The notes under the pieces were generated by a model. That model ran no database searches, was not told the DNA's origin, and saw only the letters and a list, made by a program, of their open reading frames with translations. Below, one piece after another: positions 1-10,438 of a stretch of DNA of 47,456 nt (positions are counted from its first letter, which is position 1; each line of letters opens with the position of its first letter). The stretch comes from a virus, in IMG/VR virus record IMGVR_UViG_3300039412_000878, positions 1 to 47,456 of that record; one strand, written 5' to 3'. A program made the position numbers and the translations under genes.

Positions 1-127
1 GAAACAGGCGGAGACGGCCACGCCGATGCCGGGGGCCGTCCAGGGCCAGTTGCCCTCGGCCACGTTGCCGGCCAAAATCGGCTCGGGGGTGATCGCCGCC
101 AATCCAAAGTCGTCGGTGAAGGCCAGG
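1..127. repeat. Terminal overlap copy 1 (circular genome)
   Basis: These 127 bases are identical to 47330-47456. The repeat lies inside an open reading frame that is continuous when the ends are joined. An exact odd-length overlap is what de Bruijn assemblers leave on circular or terminally permuted molecules, so I read it as closure rather than a biological terminal repeat. Confidence 0.9.
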
Positions 128-810
128 CAGCCGGCGTAATAGACCTTCGATTCTTTCCCGGTGTCGGGATCCCGGTCGAAGCGGGCGGAATGAAAAATGG
201 AATAAAAGACGTCCCCAACTTTCACCGGCGGCGCGCCCCCGCGGATCTCGCCATAATCCCAGGAGATTGAAGGGCCTTTGTGCGCCAGGCGCATGCCTTC
301 GGACGTCCGCTCCAAAATGGTCCAGGGCGCATGGTGGTAGATGCAAAGTTCCCGGCCGTCGGCGATGAACGGGGCCCAGTTCTTCTGCTCGTCGACGGCG
401 AAGGCCCGCTGCACGACGCGGACGCCCTGGCCGTCGTCCAGGTAGCGAAGCTGCTCGCGGCCATGCACTTTGCCGGCCTGGTCGATCTCCGCGCGGAAGA
501 TGGCGCAGTGGCCCGGCCCCAGAATGCCGGCGTAGTAGAGCACGATCCGATCGCGGAGCGGGTCGTAAATGGCCCGCGGGTCCTCGGCCTTCAGATGCGG
601 ATCGGACAGGCCGAAGAGCGGATGGGGCGAGTGCACCTGGCCGGCGGCGTCCATTTCCAGGCGGAAGATCATGCAGTTGCCGCGTCCCACACGGGCGAAG
701 CACCAGGTTTTCTGCCAGGCCTCGACGATGCCGGCGTTGAGCCAGTAGGTGTTGTGGGGGAAGGGGTTTCGAGGCACCAGGACGCGGCCGGGGACGTTAA
801 GTTCGGACAT
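1..810 (-). CDS. GH130-like five-bladed propeller glycosidase/phosphorylase (N-terminal part; crosses the join)
   Basis: This is the 5' part of a 325-residue protein that starts at 810 and continues through base 1 into 47456-47162 on the circle. The GH130/GH43-like propeller is suggested by EDPRAIYDP (residues 76-84) and, past the join, by CFPCGAIV followed by LLVSYGWLDQEVRLAEI. GH130 enzymes are phosphorylases or hydrolases of beta-mannosides; the substrate here cannot be read from sequence. It has no signal peptide, so it should act in the cytoplasm. It follows the protease gene and precedes a methyltransferase on the same strand. The start is preceded by a TTTTCAG repeat array and no clear Shine-Dalgarno site. 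The family call is fairly firm; a catalytic role is inference. Confidence 0.72.
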   Translation of the reverse strand, partial: MSELNVPGRVLVPRNPFPHNTYWLNAGIVEAWQKTWCFARVGRGNCMIFRLEMDAAGQVHSPHPLFGLSDPHLKAEDPRAIYDPLRDRIVLYYAGILGPGHCAIFRAEIDQAGKVHGREQLRYLDDGQGVRVVQRAFAVDEQKNWAPFIADGRELCIYHHAPWTILERTSEGMRLAHKGPSISWDYGEIRGGAPPVKVGDVFYSIFHSARFDRDPDTGKESKVYYAGCLAFTDDFGLAAITPEPILAGNVAEGNWPWTAPGIGVAVSACF

Positions 811-816
811 CGGAGT

Positions 817-846
817 AGTTTTCAGTTTTCAGTTTTCAGTTTTCAG
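817..846. repeat. Family A heptad array (TTTTCAG)
   Basis: About four TTTTCAG units end seven bases before the GH130-like start codon. Read on the minus strand the unit is CTGAAAA, which carries TGA in every third unit of each frame. Only one arm is present here. Confidence 0.85.
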
Positions 847-854
847 CGGGGGTT

Positions 855-1060
855 AATCGCGTAGCGATGGCCCGATGGTAGCCGTGGGTTTCAACCCACG
901 GATCAGGCGTCGCTGCGCGACGCCGTTTCGGCGCGGGGGTGGCGTCGGTCATTCAGCCGTCGCTGCGCGACGGAACAAATCGGCCGGTTTTTGGACCGTG
1001 GGTTGAAACCCACGGCTACCGTCAATGGCCGCTACGCGGCCCCACGGCCTTCAGGCCGTG
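855..1060. repeat. Family E palindrome pair (GTAGCCGTGGG type)
   Basis: A left unit with GCGTAGCGATGGCCCGATGG and CCGTGGGTTTCAACCCACGG faces a right unit with the reverse order ending in GGCCGCTACGCGGCC. The interior has smaller palindromes such as GCGTCGCTGCGCGACGC. It fills the spacer between the protease stop and the GH130-like start. Further pairs are at 18207-18430 and 19769-19962, with single copies at 13782-13828 and 23007-23052. Confidence 0.85.
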
Positions 1061-2586
1061 GCGGCGGCTTCGCCGGCCGCGGCCGTGCCCGTGCCGGCGC
1101 CGGCCGGGTCGGCGTATTCGGCCTGCTCGACGTAGGGGTTCCTGGGGAAGGCGCGGCCTTCCTCGGCCGCCTGGTGGGCCTCGGCCTTGGCGGCGTGCAT
1201 CTTGGCGGCGGCCAGGTGCTCCTTGGCCTTGTCGGCGTGTCCTGCGCCCTTGTGGTAGGCGGCCAGGGCCTTGTGGTGCGCCTCGGCCACCTTGTGCGCG
1301 TCGTGCGCCGCCTCGTGGGCGTCGGCGGCCCGGTCGTGCGCCGAGGCGCTTTTGGATCCGGCGGCGTGCTTGCTGGCCTTCTCGGCCGATTTCGTGGCCT
1401 TCTCGGCGGCCTTGCTCGCGCCCTCGGCCGAGTCGAAACGGCCCTTGTCGTCATGGTTGGGGTTGAAACGGGCTTCAATCTGTTCGGTCAACGACATCGC
1501 ATCTCCTTGGTTGGTTCGAGTTTCGAGGCCGAAGGGGACAGTCCCACTTTCGTCGAACGAAAGTTGGGACAGTCCCCGGCCCCGCATCTGCATGGCATCG
1601 GAAAAATTGGCGGCGTACTGGTCGCTGGCGGCCGCGTCGTGCATGGCGGCGGCCTTGGTGTGGAAATCGGCGGCGGCCGTCTTGCCCTCGGTCTTGGCCG
1701 ACTCGGCCGCTTTTTGGTGCGCGGCGGCCGCCTTCAGTTCCAGGGCCCGCGAGGGCAGGCCAGAATTCTCCTTGGCGCGGAGCGTCTCCCGCGTGGCCCG
1801 GTGGGCCTCGGCGGCGTCCGGCCCGTGCTTGGGCTGCTCTTCGTCGCGGCGCTCGGGGTAATTGCCATAGCAGCGGGCCTCCAGATCCGCCAGGTCCAAT
1901 TGCCGCTTCAGGTAATCCACGCTCGGTCGCTTCTCCATGTCTTCGATCTCCCTCTGCTTCTTGGTTTGGGCGGCCGCGTCGGCAGCCGCGCGTTTTTCTG
2001 TTTCCACTTTTTGGGTCGCCGCTTCGGCGGCGGTCCGCTTCTCGATGGCGAGCGCCTCCTCCAGCGAGCGCTTGGCCACGGTCACGTCGGAGGACTTGTA
2101 CGCGGCATCGACGACAATCGAGATGTCGTCCAGGTCCTTGAATTCGCTGATGGTCCGCAGGCGGGAGCCGTCGGGCAGCGTGGTCCAGTCCTGCCGGCCG
2201 CAGATGAAGGCGAAGCTCATGCCCACGCGGTTGCGGCCCACGACCACCGCGGCATCCTTGGCGGCCGTCGTCGGGCCGGCGTGGATCACAAAACCCAGCC
2301 CGCGATCGTCCTCAAAGAGCTTCAGCGTGCCGGTCTCCATGTCGCCCAGCACATTGCGGACCTCCTTGCTGTGGTCGAGGATGGCAAAGAGGTTCCGCGT
2401 CGGTTTGGCCAGCCACTTGGCGGCCGCCCCGCGCTTGATGGTTTCGACGAAGCCGCCCAGGTCGTCGCTGCGGGCGTCCCACTCGAAGACGTAGCCCGAA
2501 AAAACGTCGCCCCCGTCGTCGCCCTTGGCGGCGCGGAGTTCGGCCGGTTTGCGGATGATGCGGATTTCTCGTTCGGCGGTGGTCAT
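1051..2586 (-). CDS. HK97-type prohead protease fused to an Ala-rich scaffold-like tail
   Basis: Residues 1-190 match the prohead protease (U35/S78) fold: GYVFEWDARSDDLG near 30, ILDHSKEVRN near 68 and GRNRVGMSFAF near 118, giving the usual His and Ser positions. It should mature the capsid. The other 320 residues are a long Ala/Lys/His helical region, probably a scaffold, as in lambda C/Nu3 fusions; no separate scaffold gene is seen. A 44-bp palindrome (1534-1577) is read in frame at residues 337-351. Just after it, MSLTEQIEARFNPNHDDKGR could be an internal start for a free scaffold. The FNxNHDxxGxF motif also occurs in the portal protein. The gene overlaps the preceding one as ATGA. Confidence 0.85.
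   Translation of the reverse strand: MTTAEREIRIIRKPAELRAAKGDDGGDVFSGYVFEWDARSDDLGGFVETIKRGAAAKWLAKPTRNLFAILDHSKEVRNVLGDMETGTLKLFEDDRGLGFVIHAGPTTAAKDAAVVVGRNRVGMSFAFICGRQDWTTLPDGSRLRTISEFKDLDDISIVVDAAYKSSDVTVAKRSLEEALAIEKRTAAEAATQKVETEKRAAADAAAQTKKQREIEDMEKRPSVDYLKRQLDLADLEARCYGNYPERRDEEQPKHGPDAAEAHRATRETLRAKENSGLPSRALELKAAAAHQKAAESAKTEGKTAAADFHTKAAAMHDAAASDQYAANFSDAMQMRGRGLSQLSFDESGTVPFGLETRTNQGDAMSLTEQIEARFNPNHDDKGRFDSAEGASKAAEKATKSAEKASKHAAGSKSASAHDRAADAHEAAHDAHKVAEAHHKALAAYHKGAGHADKAKEHLAAAKMHAAKAEAHQAAEEGRAFPRNPYVEQAEYADPAGAGTGTAAAGEAAATA
1534..1577. repeat. Family F 44-bp palindrome, in frame in protease gene
   Basis: GGGGACAGTCCCA and TGGGACAGTCCCC arms face a TTTCGTCGAACGAAA centre. 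It encodes GLSQLSFDESGTVP within the protease-scaffold protein, exactly at the linker between domains. Copies of the same 44-bp length are at 17330-17373 and 26780-26823. Confidence 0.93.
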
Positions 2587-2846
2587 GGCATCGGTTTCCG
2601 TTTGTTGCGCCCCTGCGGGGCTGAGGTTTTATGGCTCTGCGCACCCAGGGCGTTGCCCTGGGCTATCGAGTCAGGCCCCTTTGGGGCGGGGGCGTTTCGC
2701 GTTTTCGTGCTTTCGTGATTCCCTTCCGTGTTCGTTCCGTGTTTCATCCGTGGCTGCTTTTCCTTCCTGCCGAAGGCCCGTTCCCAGTTGCGTTCGAACT
2801 GTTCGCGGCTGACCAGGCAGGGCCGGCGGCGGCTACCTTTTCCCAT
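2583..2846 (-). CDS. Small basic phage protein with repeat-derived C-terminus
   Basis: An 87-residue protein. The first 33 residues (MGKGSRRRPCLVSREQF, then RNWERAFGRK) look like a small conserved protein seen in HK97-type head regions, function unknown to me. From about residue 34 the sequence is translated repeat text (CATCCGTGG unit, then the CCCTGGGCTATCGAG element), so the C-terminus was probably replaced or extended. It starts one base after the MuF-like stop and ends in an ATGA overlap with the protease start, so translation is likely coupled. Confidence 0.6.
   Translation of the reverse strand: MGKGSRRRPCLVSREQFERNWERAFGRKEKQPRMKHGTNTEGNHESTKTRNAPAPKGPDSIAQGNALGAQSHKTSAPQGRNKRKPMP
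2605..2757. repeat. Families H and I repeat text inside a small gene
   Basis: A palindrome-rich stretch with CCCTGCGGGG, CCCAGGGCGTTGCCCTGGG and CCCCTTTGGGG is followed by the CCGTGTTTCATCCGTGGC unit. A second H-type element is at 45220-45300; the CATCCGTGG unit recurs near 25406 and 27630. Confidence 0.7.
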
Positions 2847-2847
2847 A

Positions 2848-3921
2848 TCAGGCTTCTCCCACGATGCCGCAATGGCAGGTGTCGTTCAGGGGCGGATGAT
2901 GGCGGCCTTCGGCAAACGGTTCGTCGATGGCCACGACGCGGCCGTTCAGGGCGCGGCACTCTTCGCCGTCGGCCGGGTTGGCCACCCAACGGAGCGACTT
3001 GCAGCCGGCGGCGCGATAGGCTTCCCGCGTCAAAAAGCCGGCGGCCTGGCGGAGCTGGCGATCGGCGGCGGCGGGGGCCGACTTCTCGCGCAAGAGCATG
3101 GCGGCGTCGATCCGATCGGCGATCAGAGCAGGTGAATTCTGAGCAGGTGAACAGTTGACCGGTTGCTGTCTCACCTGTTCACCTGCTCCATCGCTCACCT
3201 GTTCTTTCTCGCCGGTCATCATGTCGGCCAGGTGCTGCTTGGCCTGGTGCACGTGGCGGCCGGCCAGCGTCTTGGCGTAGGCCCCCACGGCCGCGTCGTC
3301 GCCAAGCTGCATGTCGCCGTCGGCGCGCTCCTCGGCCACGTGGCGGCGGAGGACCACGTTCAGCGTGCTCAGCGGCGGGACGAACGAGTCGCCGATCTGC
3401 TCCCGGTAGGCGTCGTAAAACTCATTGGCGCGCCGCTCGAACTGCTCGGGATGGTTTTCCCGCAGGTGCTTCGTCAGGCCGCGGATGGCCTTCGACTCTT
3501 TGCTGGCGACCCGGGCCGCCACATCGCAGAACACGGGGGCCAGGGCGTCGACCGCCTTTTGGCGCGCGTCAAGGCTGCGCTGCTCGAAGACCGGCTGCTC
3601 GGCCGCGGCCGATCGTTCTTCGTCCGCGGGCTCCTCCGCAGGATCAAAGCCCACGCCGTCGGTGAGGAGCGCGACGTCCTTGCACTTGGCGGCCGCCGCG
3701 GCGATCGCCGCGCGGACCGAATCGGCCGAATCGTCGTCGAAGGAGGCCGCCGCCAGCTCGGCCGCCAGGTCCCCCGGGGCGTCGGACGATCCGGCCGAAA
3801 GCAGCGCGTCGGTTTGCGGCCCGGGCGAATCCGCCGCGGCGGCGGCGCGGAAGTCGGCCAGGCCGCCGCCGCTGGCGACGTCGGCCACATATCCCCGCGA
3901 ATCGTAGATCGAGTAGCCCAT
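2848..3921 (-). CDS. MuF-like minor head (capsid morphogenesis) protein
   Basis: A 357-residue protein with a helical middle (residues 110-235) and a C-terminal MuF-type zinc/Cys motif: CKSLRWVANPADGEECRALN, then VAIDEPF, then HHPPLNDTCHCGI (residues 307-354). MuF proteins join portal to capsid interior and are ejected or help assembly. Position between portal and protease fits. Residues 238-265 are an inserted family D inverted repeat (3126-3207) read in frame as EQVSDGAGEQVRQQPVNCSP and onward, just before the C-terminal domain. The N-terminal 100 residues are acidic, Ala-rich and low complexity. Confidence 0.82.
   Translation of the reverse strand: MGYSIYDSRGYVADVASGGGLADFRAAAAADSPGPQTDALLSAGSSDAPGDLAAELAAASFDDDSADSVRAAIAAAAAKCKDVALLTDGVGFDPAEEPADEERSAAAEQPVFEQRSLDARQKAVDALAPVFCDVAARVASKESKAIRGLTKHLRENHPEQFERRANEFYDAYREQIGDSFVPPLSTLNVVLRRHVAEERADGDMQLGDDAAVGAYAKTLAGRHVHQAKQHLADMMTGEKEQVSDGAGEQVRQQPVNCSPAQNSPALIADRIDAAMLLREKSAPAAADRQLRQAAGFLTREAYRAAGCKSLRWVANPADGEECRALNGRVVAIDEPFAEGRHHPPLNDTCHCGIVGEA
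3126..3207. repeat. Family D inverted repeat, in frame in MuF-like gene
   Basis: AGCAGGTGAA arms on the left face TCACCTGTTCACCTGCTC arms on the right around a GACCGGTTGCTGTC centre. It is translated without stop in the MuF-like gene even though the unit carries TGA in another frame. Other D copies are at 12889-12968, 14327-14428, 23061-23096, 25107-25141, 27708-27741, 28148-28231 and 45591-45712. Confidence 0.85.
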
Positions 3922-3924
3922 CGG

Positions 3925-6207
<2,283 letters not shown>

Positions 6208-6246
6208 TGGAACCCTTTCGGGAGTTGCGGGCTAAAGCCCGCCAGT

Positions 6247-6336
6247 ATTCAGTTTTCAGTTTTCAGTTCGCATGCGAATGGACCGTCGTTTTCCGCGTCA
6301 GCGTACTGAACACTGAAAACTGAACACTGAACACTA
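6247..6336. repeat. Family A inverted pair
   Basis: TTTTCAG units at 6247-6268 face CTGAACA/CTGAAAA units at 6304-6336. The loop begins with the perfect palindrome TTCGCATGCGAA. It fills the TerL-portal spacer and abuts the TerL stop. Confidence 0.85.
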
Positions 6337-8112
6337 GACCATGATGATGTGATCCAGGTTGTCGTAGATGCTTGCGCCGGCGGGTTCCGCACCGGCGCCC
6401 GAGGCGGCGCAGCCCACGGCCATCACCGCGGCCACGGCCAGGTCGATCTTTTCGCGGCTCCGCCGCTTGTTGAAGCGGCGGCGGCCGCCCGTATCGGTAT
6501 AAATCACCGCGTTGGCCACGCACCAACGCAAGGCGCGGTGGCCGCCGTGGCGGAGCTTGCGGTCGAGGATCAGCTTCTCGGTGGCCAGGATCGGCTCGTT
6601 CATCGCGCCGCAGCGCTGGTCGTGCTCGACCAGTTGCTCGGCGGAAAAACCGTCCTCCTCGGCCAGCTTGGTGAGGAGATAGCGGGCATTGTTGGGGTCG
6701 AAGGCGATGCGCTGGATCTCCCAACCCCAGGCGTCGCGGGCCGTGCGGAGCGTATCGCGGAGCTCGTCGTAATTTACGCTGTCCCCATCGGTCAGCTTCA
6801 GCAGGCCCATGTCGGCCCAGGTAATGTAGGGGACGCGGTTGTCGCGGGTCCGTCCGACGGCGTTTTGCCGCGGACACCAGGCGAAGGCGAGAAGATCCGC
6901 CGAGCCGTCCTCACAAGGAAAGCAAAAGGCCATGGCCGTCAGGTCGGAGAGGCTGGAGAGGTCCGCGCCCACCCAGCATTTCCGGCCGCGGAAGCGCTCG
7001 ATCGTCTCGGGCCGCAGGCCGTGCCCATCGTAAAAATCGCCGCCGGCACAGGCCTGCCACGCGCTGCCCTCTTCGACGGACAGCCAGGGGCTGGAGGTGG
7101 CCACGTCTTCGTTGCAGCGCTTGCGGCGGAAATTCGCCACGCTGGCCGGCGATTCTTTGGCCTTCTGGCAGAGCCGGCGGAGGTCCTCGATGTTGACCGA
7201 TACGCCCAGATTCGGATTGGCCTTGAGCCAAACACGTTCATCCTGCCACGAGTCGCCCTCGTCGAGCGTAAAGATCATGCCGAACCAGGTGTCGTCTTCC
7301 ACCGCGCCGGTGAGCACGTCCTCGGTGCGTTTTTTGAGCTCGGCATAGATCGACTCGGGCGAACCGTCGCCGGCCGTGGTGATGCCGATCAAGAGCGGAT
7401 TTTCCCGCGCGCCGGTGCCCGACTCGATCACGTCCCAGACGGCCCGGTCCTTGTGGGCATGGACCTCGTCGATCACGGCGCAGGACGGGTTCAGGCCGTC
7501 GAGCGTGTCGGCGTCGCGCCCCAGGGGCTGATAGGTGGACTGCGTCGATTCGACGGCCAGCGCCCCGCGCGACACGCCGATGATTTTTTTCAGCGACGGG
7601 CTTTTCAGCACCATCTTGCGGGCCTCGGACCAGACGATCTTGGCCTGGTCGCGCTTGGTGGCGGCGGAGTAGACCTCGGCGCCGGCCTCTCCGTCGCAGA
7701 CCAGGGCCTTCAGGGCCAGGCCGGCGCAGAGCGTCGACTTGCCGTTTTTGCGCGCGACGACGATTAGCACCGTGTTGAAGCGGCGGCGGCCGTCGCTGCG
7801 CATCCAGCCGTAGACGCACCACACGATGAAAATCTGCCAGCCCTCGAGGCGCAAGGGCTTGCCGGCCCATTTGCCCTTCGAGTGCGGCAGGCATTCGACG
7901 AACTGCACCGCCAGCCGCGCGGCGTCGGCGTCGAAGTGGAGGCCCCGCTTCGCACTGTGCTTCAGATCGCGGACGTGGCGCGCGACGGCCAGCTTGACCC
8001 ACTTGCAGGCCACGATCTCGCCGGAGCTGACGCCGGCAATGTAGGCGCGCACGCGGGCCTCGATCGTCTCCGGTTTTTTCGCGGCGGCTCGTTTGCGCGT
8101 GGCGGTGGGCAT
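6334..8112 (-). CDS. terL: Terminase large subunit (HK97 type)
   Basis: A 592-residue packaging motor and headful/cos nuclease. The ATPase has Walker A ARKNGKST (residues 120-127) and Walker B CAVIDEVHAH (211-220). The RNase H-like nuclease has D384 in WVGADLSSLSD and the C-terminal EKIDLAVAAVMAV with its Asp near residue 556. Length and motif order are normal for the family. It lies 14 bases after TerS, which has the same strand. No strong Shine-Dalgarno site precedes the chosen ATG, but the N-terminus is basic as usual. Confidence 0.96.
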   Translation of the reverse strand: MPTATRKRAAAKKPETIEARVRAYIAGVSSGEIVACKWVKLAVARHVRDLKHSAKRGLHFDADAARLAVQFVECLPHSKGKWAGKPLRLEGWQIFIVWCVYGWMRSDGRRRFNTVLIVVARKNGKSTLCAGLALKALVCDGEAGAEVYSAATKRDQAKIVWSEARKMVLKSPSLKKIIGVSRGALAVESTQSTYQPLGRDADTLDGLNPSCAVIDEVHAHKDRAVWDVIESGTGARENPLLIGITTAGDGSPESIYAELKKRTEDVLTGAVEDDTWFGMIFTLDEGDSWQDERVWLKANPNLGVSVNIEDLRRLCQKAKESPASVANFRRKRCNEDVATSSPWLSVEEGSAWQACAGGDFYDGHGLRPETIERFRGRKCWVGADLSSLSDLTAMAFCFPCEDGSADLLAFAWCPRQNAVGRTRDNRVPYITWADMGLLKLTDGDSVNYDELRDTLRTARDAWGWEIQRIAFDPNNARYLLTKLAEEDGFSAEQLVEHDQRCGAMNEPILATEKLILDRKLRHGGHRALRWCVANAVIYTDTGGRRRFNKRRSREKIDLAVAAVMAVGCAASGAGAEPAGASIYDNLDHIIMV

Positions 8113-8126
8113 GTTCTTGGCGGCGG

Positions 8127-8627
8127 TTAATTTCTGCGGAGCGATCCGGCGATGAGCTGGGCAATGAGGTCCGGCTCTTCCTTGGCGTTGCTGATCGACA
8201 GGCCCGCGCGGGCCGAGGGCGTCATGCCGAACTGCACGAGCAGCTTGGTGAGCTTGCCCCAGGCCTTGTTCATCACGCCGACGGCCGGGTGCTGGATGAT
8301 GTTGCCCTTATCGGTGCAGGTGACGTACTTCATTCCCATCTGGTCGGTCCGCGCGGCCTCGTCGACGATCGCGCGGCATTCGCAGTACTCGGCCAGGGCC
8401 TCGCATAGCAGGCCGAGAGCCACCTGGTCGAGTCGCGTCAGCAGGCCCTCGCGAAACAGGTGGGCGGCCAGTTCTTTCCAGTGCGGGGCCGCCGACTTCG
8501 CGGCCCACGAGGGAAACGGCGGGATCTCGGCCGCGGGCTTCGGCTCGTCGCGCTGCCGGCCCGGGCGCAGCGTGCCGGCCCGCGCTTTGAGCGCCGTCGG
8601 CTTCGGTTTCGTTCCCCTTTTCCCCAC
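8127..8627 (-). CDS. terS: Terminase small subunit (P27 family)
   Basis: A 166-residue DNA-recognition subunit. The P27-type N-terminus MGKRGTKPKPTALK and the middle LTRLDQVALGLLCEALAEYC match this family, which binds pac or cos DNA and hands it to TerL. The C-terminus (SISNAKEEPDLIAQLIAGS) has the short acidic tail typical of P27 proteins. The gene precedes TerL by 14 bases and follows an HNH nuclease gene by about 117 bases, the standard HK97 packaging order. Confidence 0.93.
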   Translation of the reverse strand: MGKRGTKPKPTALKARAGTLRPGRQRDEPKPAAEIPPFPSWAAKSAAPHWKELAAHLFREGLLTRLDQVALGLLCEALAEYCECRAIVDEAARTDQMGMKYVTCTDKGNIIQHPAVGVMNKAWGKLTKLLVQFGMTPSARAGLSISNAKEEPDLIAQLIAGSLRRN

Positions 8628-8744
8628 CTCCGACCCCCCCTATCAAAACTTGGCTGCGCGCCAAAGAGCCTTAGACGCGGTTCCGGCGACCAACCAAAAA
8701 AAGGTCCGACCCTGCCCCCCCCATCCAAATAACCGCGCCAATCG

Positions 8745-9110
8745 TCAGCGCGCCTGTTTGGCCGTTTTTCGCATGTGGCACTGTTTATGCGCGAGCCGCA
8801 CATTGCGCGCATCGAGCCGCAACGGATCGTCGAGCCCGTGGAACGGGACGAGGTGATCGCCGTGGATCTGCCCGCCTACGATCGGCAGGCCGCACTCCTC
8901 GCAGAGCACAATGCCGCCGCCGGCCAGCCTGCGCTGCTCAATCACTCTCGCCCGCAGCCGATACCAGGCCGCGTCGTAGCCGCGCGCCTGCCGCGTAGCC
9001 GTGTGCTGCCAGCCCGTGCCGGCCCGCGGTCCGCAGACGCTGCACACCCCGCCGCGCACCAGGCCGCGGCATCCGCTTCGACCGCATAATCGTGCCGGCG
9101 CGCTGGGCAT
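8745..9110 (-). CDS. HNH endonuclease next to terminase
   Basis: A 121-residue protein with two Cys pairs at the start (C9/C14, C23/C26) and a second set (C70, C73), then HGDHLVPF (residues 83-90), N103, H108 and CH at 111-112, which is a complete HNH fold. HNH proteins beside terS/terL are needed for DNA end cleavage during packaging in several HK97-like phages. The start at 9110 lies 8 bases after the preceding gene's stop. A second HNH gene is at 12051-12386. Confidence 0.88.
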   Translation of the reverse strand: MPSAPARLCGRSGCRGLVRGGVCSVCGPRAGTGWQHTATRQARGYDAAWYRLRARVIEQRRLAGGGIVLCEECGLPIVGGQIHGDHLVPFHGLDDPLRLDARNVRLAHKQCHMRKTAKQAR

Positions 9111-9118
9111 CGTCCGTC

Positions 9119-10429
9119 TCAGGGTTTGGGGTTCGTGCCGATCACGAGGCTGCCGCTGAGCAGGCCGACGGGATCGCTCGGCCCCGTGACGTCCCACAGC
9201 ACCCAGCTCATTGCCCGCGGCTGCTGCAGGTGCGCCGGAGCGATGGCCACGTCCACCTGGTTCGCATGGTCGGGGTCGACGGTCAGGCGATCGTCCCCGC
9301 TGCCGGCGGTGCTGATCGCAAAAAGTTCCACCGTCGGCGACGCCGCATCGGCAAAAACCATCTCCAGCGCGCGGCCGGTAAGCGCCACGTCGTTGCCCTC
9401 CGCGTCCACGACGGCGAGCACGGTCTGATAGGCGCCGAACTGGTAGCCCTGCGCCAGGCTCACCGGCTGAACTTTTGCCGGCGTCGCACCCACGACGGGC
9501 GAGACGACCAGCATTTTCACATTCGCCAATGCCGTGGTAATCGCCGAGCCGATGCCCGCGAACGACGAGGCCAGGGCCGAGGCCACGGCCGTGGCCGTGT
9601 CGGATGCCAGCATGCCGAAGCTGCTCAAGGTGCGCGTGGTGTAGGCCCAGACCGCGGCCGGCAGTCCCGCCACGTCGCCGGCGATCGTGTGCCCGTCGGC
9701 CGGCGTGCCGAGGGCCGCATTCGCCGCGGTGGCCTGTGCCGCCGCGACCGGAGCCGCATATTCGGCCGCGTTGCAAATGGGGATCGGCCCGGCATCTCCA
9801 GTCCCGATGTAAACGCCTTCCAGGCTGGGGCAGGTCCAAATGCCGGCGGCGGAGATCAGTTGCCAGCTATGACTCGTTGGGTTGTACGAGATGGTTCCGG
9901 CTTCATTGCCGTATGTCAGCCCGAAATAATTGTTGGAAGTTATGGTCCCCATCGAGTAAATGCCGCCGAGCGAAGAATCGGGCACGAAGAAAGGTGACAC
10001 GTACAGGGCAACCGGTGCATCGCTCTGCAACCCTTGCATGATTGCGTTTGGGCTGCCGCTTCCGGGTATGCCAACCGGGGCCGTGTTGCCCAATTCGCCG
10101 CTGATGAGGTTGGCGTAGTTGGTCGCCGTCAGCACTGTCACATTCGGTTCGAACCACGCCAGGCAGCCGCTCGATTGCACGTCTACGCGAAACGAATTGA
10201 AGCCTGACGGCCAGCCTGCCAAGGACAATTGCGCGCAGCCTTGCGCGTCGGTCTCGCACAGCACCGTGCTGCCGGCCTCGTCGTATAGCGTGGCGATGGA
10301 CTGCTTCACGCCCGCAAAAGTGATCCAAACCTCGCTGGCCAAGACGTTGTGCGAGCCCTGCGGTACGCCGGCCGAGTTGACCAAGGGGCCGATGGGTATG
10401 GTGGTTGCGTCTGCGGAGATCAGCAGCAT
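9119..10429 (-). CDS. Phage tail/baseplate-type protein with BppU-like C-terminus
   Basis: A 436-residue Ala/Gly/Ser/Thr-rich protein without signal peptide. Residues 280-340 (QTVLAVVDAEGNDVALTGRA and following) resemble the small beta domain found in baseplate upper proteins and tail fibres, where AEGxxxxLTG is typical. The middle has low-complexity AAEYAAPVAAAQATAANAAL. It follows two other surface-type genes on the same strand. AAGGCG lies 5' of the ATG. A virion surface role is inference from composition and neighbours. Confidence 0.5.
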   Translation of the reverse strand: MLLISADATTIPIGPLVNSAGVPQGSHNVLASEVWITFAGVKQSIATLYDEAGSTVLCETDAQGCAQLSLAGWPSGFNSFRVDVQSSGCLAWFEPNVTVLTATNYANLISGELGNTAPVGIPGSGSPNAIMQGLQSDAPVALYVSPFFVPDSSLGGIYSMGTITSNNYFGLTYGNEAGTISYNPTSHSWQLISAAGIWTCPSLEGVYIGTGDAGPIPICNAAEYAAPVAAAQATAANAALGTPADGHTIAGDVAGLPAAVWAYTTRTLSSFGMLASDTATAVASALASSFAGIGSAITTALANVKMLVVSPVVGATPAKVQPVSLAQGYQFGAYQTVLAVVDAEGNDVALTGRALEMVFADAASPTVELFAISTAGSGDDRLTVDPDHANQVDVAIAPAHLQQPRAMSWVLWDVTGPSDPVGLLSGSLVIGTNPKP

Positions 10430-10438
10430 GGTTGCGCC

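Noticed and set aside
1-127. True direct terminal repeat of a linear virion genome
   Set aside because: It lies inside a gene and has a typical assembler overlap length; this cannot be fully excluded without read data.
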